The notes beneath the pieces were generated by a model. The model ran no database searches. It was not told where the DNA came from and saw nothing but the letters and a program-made list of their open reading frames with translations. From Archangium violaceum Cb vi76 (GTDB lineage Bacteria > Myxococcota > Myxococcia > Myxococcales > Myxococcaceae): DNA of 64,000 nucleotides. Shown one piece after another: positions 62,270 to 64,000 of this stretch. The stretch is from the NCBI RefSeq assembly GCF_000733295.1, contig NZ_JPMI01000045.1:62001-126000 (forward strand), written 5' to 3'. Made by a program: the position numbers and the translations under genes. Within the stretch, counting starts at the first letter, position 1, and each line of letters begins with the position of its first letter.

Positions 62270-62599
62270 CTAGCCGAGCAGCTTCGCCAGCTTCATGGCG
62301 AGGGCCATGTCCATCGGCTTGAACTTGAGCTTGCCCTGCATGGCGGCCATCTGCGCGTTGAGCTGCTTGGCGCGGATCTTCACGAAGTCGTCGTTGCTGA
62401 CGGTGACGGTCATCTTCGGGGTGCCCTCGGCGCCCTTGGAGACCCAGCCCTCGGTCTTGGTGCAGTCCAGCGTCCAGGTGCCGCCATTGTCGCCGGTGAT
62501 GTTGAAGTGGATGACCGCGGAAATGTCCTTGGCCAGCTCCGGCTTGTCCTTCAGCACGATCGGGATGTCGTTCTCGATGATGTCCTGTGCGCTCGCCAT
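62270..62599 (-). CDS. SCP-2 sterol/lipid carrier domain protein
   Basis: 109 residues from the ATG at 62599, with a strong AAAGGAGAGAAGCG site. The whole protein is one SCP-2 fold: ISAVIHFNITGDNGGTWTLD, TPKMTVTVSNDDFVKIRAKQ, then the C-terminal helix KPMDMALAMKLAKLLG. SCP-2 domains bind fatty acyl-CoAs and other lipids in a hydrophobic tunnel and shuttle them to enzymes. It precedes the racemase gene on the same strand (113-bp gap). SCP-2 and racemase both act on branched acyl-CoA in other organisms, so a shared role is plausible. Confidence 0.88.
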   Translation of the reverse strand: MASAQDIIENDIPIVLKDKPELAKDISAVIHFNITGDNGGTWTLDCTKTEGWVSKGAEGTPKMTVTVSNDDFVKIRAKQLNAQMAAMQGKLKFKPMDMALAMKLAKLLG

Positions 62600-62701
62600 C
62601 GCTTCTCTCCTTTGAGGAATTGACTGGTGAATCAACGACCGGGCGGCACCGTAATGACGGGGCCCGGGCGGGTCAAGCCGCGAGGTGAGCCGGGGGGTGG
62701 C

Positions 62702-63139
62702 TCAACGTCCGGCGCTGGAGGCCTGCGCCTGGCTCAGCGAGCGCCGGACCATCTCCAGGAGATCATTGAGCTCGAAGGGCTTGGCCAGATGGCCCACCGC
62801 GCCAATGTCCGTGGCCTTGCTGCCCACGTTGCGGTCCGCGCTGAGGACGATGAGGGGGATGCCGGCCACGGACGGGCGCTGCCGCATGCGCTGGGCGAAC
62901 TCCCAGCCGTCCATCACCGGCATCATCAAGTCCAGGAGGATGAGCTGGGGCGGATCCGGCTCGAGCCGCTCCAGGGCCTCCTTGCCATTGCGGGCGCGGC
63001 GGATCTCGAAGCCCTCGGCCTCGAGGATCTCCGAGAGGGCCTCGAGGATGTCCGGGTCGTCATCGACCACCAGCACGACGTTGGACCCCTGGTGCTGAAG
63101 ATTGGCGGAAGACAGGTTCTTCTCCTGAGTGACGCGCAC
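62702..63139 (-). CDS. CheY-like response regulator
   Basis: 145 residues from the GTG at 63139; an upstream GTG at 63238 in the same frame would add 33 residues with no receiver homology. Receiver motifs: VVLVVDDDPDILEALSEILE, phospho-acceptor Asp in LILLDLMMPVMDGWEF, IVLSADRN and AVGHLAKPFEL with the conserved Lys. There is no output domain; the short tail is SLSQAQASSAGR. It is divergent from a sensor kinase gene 113 bp away, the likely partner. Confidence 0.88.
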   Translation of the reverse strand: MRVTQEKNLSSANLQHQGSNVVLVVDDDPDILEALSEILEAEGFEIRRARNGKEALERLEPDPPQLILLDLMMPVMDGWEFAQRMRQRPSVAGIPLIVLSADRNVGSKATDIGAVGHLAKPFELNDLLEMVRRSLSQAQASSAGR

Positions 63140-63252
63140 CCTCGATTTTCTCTCAAGGGACGGGAAAGGAAGGATGAATTCAACCGGCTCGCAGGGCAAC
63201 AGGGCAGGCTCGTTGCAAAATCGACAATGCCTCCCCACCGTTTTCCTAACCC

Positions 63253-64000
63253 ATGGACGAGGAGACGGCAGGCGTGAATCACGCGGGGGAATGGAGGCAG
63301 GCGGCGGCCGGAGAGGACGAGCCCGGGTTCGCCATCCTCTCGCGGCGAGGCCTGGTGCGGGAGGTGGATGGGCGGCTGAGGGCCCATCTGGGGGTGGAGC
63401 GGCTCCCCGAGAGCGTGGGCTCGCTGATGGAGCTGATGGAGGCGGTGGGCTTCCAGCGGCGGCCGGGTGCGGACCTGTGGGAGCACGAGGGGCGGCTGCT
63501 GCGGGCGGGCGAGAGTCCCCTGGAGGACGGGACGCGGCTGGTGTGGACGCAACCCGCCGAGGGCGACGAGGAGCTCGTGCGCCGGCGGGTGCGCTACCTG
63601 GGGCTGGCGTCGCATGACTTGAGGGGCTCCCTGGCGAACGTGCGCTCGTACGCCGCCCTGCTCCTCAATGGGCGCATTCCGTTGGAGCCCAAGGCGAAGC
63701 GCGGACTGGAGACGATCCTGCGCAACACGGACAAGGCCCTGGCCTTCGCCCAGGACTTCTTCGACGCGAGCCGGGCGGACCTGGGCATGCTGGCGTGCGA
63801 GCGGGAGCGGCAGGCGCTCGAGCCCCTGCTCGCCAACGCGGTGGAGCACCACCTGGAGGCGGCGGGCACGGCGAGCGTGGCGCTGAGCCTGGAGCTGCCC
63901 GGAGGCCCCCTGCCCGAGGTGGAGGTGGACGGAGGCCGGGTGCAGCACGCCGTGGAGGCCTTCATCCGCCACCACCTGCTGCGCGCCCAGCCCGGGGAGC
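63253..64000 (+). CDS. Sensor histidine kinase, 3' end outside the window
   Basis: The ATG at 63253 opens a frame without a stop to the last base (249 residues). The first ~110 residues resemble a PAS-like input domain (FAILSRRGLVREVDGRLRAH). A HisKA domain follows with LASHDLRGSLANVRSYAALL, His121 as the phosphorylation site. The HATPase domain is just beginning at the cut (PLLANAVEHH, VEVDGGRVQHAVEAF). No transmembrane segment is seen, so it is probably cytoplasmic. The divergent response regulator at 62702 is its likely partner. Confidence 0.85.
   Translation, partial: MDEETAGVNHAGEWRQAAAGEDEPGFAILSRRGLVREVDGRLRAHLGVERLPESVGSLMELMEAVGFQRRPGADLWEHEGRLLRAGESPLEDGTRLVWTQPAEGDEELVRRRVRYLGLASHDLRGSLANVRSYAALLLNGRIPLEPKAKRGLETILRNTDKALAFAQDFFDASRADLGMLACERERQALEPLLANAVEHHLEAAGTASVALSLELPGGPLPEVEVDGGRVQHAVEAFIRHHLLRAQPGE

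Overview
The window (GC-rich throughout) looks like a myxobacterium of the Cystobacterineae type (Archangium, Cystobacter, Melittangium or a relative). The reasons are very high GC, a Ser/Thr kinase with an HCD catalytic loop, a giant kinase-ATPase-histidine kinase fusion, several sensor kinase/response regulator sets, a caspase operon, and a multimodular type I polyketide synthase (PKS). The genus is inferred from gene style only.

Region 1 (1-7.4 kb) is mostly housekeeping. It holds the end of a cysteine desulfurase, a small protein, a TPR protein plus Ser/Thr kinase pair, a 6S RNA followed by 5-formyl-THF cyclo-ligase (the classic ssrS-fau linkage), a YmdB-type phosphodiesterase, tyrS, and a secreted EndoU-like endoribonuclease. 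Six copies of a ~35-bp palindromic repeat lie between these genes, and I saw none later in the window. Region 2 (7.4-23.6 kb) has a 2020-residue alpha-2-macroglobulin-like protein with a CTEQ thioester motif, a PD-(D/E)xK (VRR-Nuc-like) toxin overlapping a TsiV/DUF3396-type immunity gene, an SRAP peptidase, rlmE, small proteins, and a 1907-residue trifunctional signalling protein. Region 3 (23.6-27.7 kb) is a less GC-rich accessory stretch: a divergent sigma-like gene, a TPR protein, weak small ORFs and one complete IS630-family element (26500-27706) flanked by TA.

Region 4 (27.7-41.2 kb) holds an ECF sigma / anti-sigma / caspase operon joined by ATGA overlaps, a lipoprotein, an acyl-CoA dehydrogenase, a secreted protein of unknown role, a CehA/McbA-type metallohydrolase lipoprotein with an outer-membrane-like partner, and a sensor kinase followed by two near-duplicate response regulators.

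Region 5 (41.2-62.6 kb) is the main point of interest: a compact three-gene PKS read right to left. PKS1 is KS - dead AT - AT - DH - ER - KR - ACP. PKS2 is KS - AT - KR - ACP - KS - dead AT - DH - KR - ACP. PKS3 is only KS - dead AT. Three of the five AT domains are truncated and lack the catalytic Ser, the KS of PKS3 has Tyr in place of a catalytic His, and there is no thioesterase. An alpha-methylacyl-CoA racemase and an SCP-2 lipid carrier gene lie directly upstream on the same strand. The window ends with a response regulator and a divergent, truncated sensor histidine kinase.
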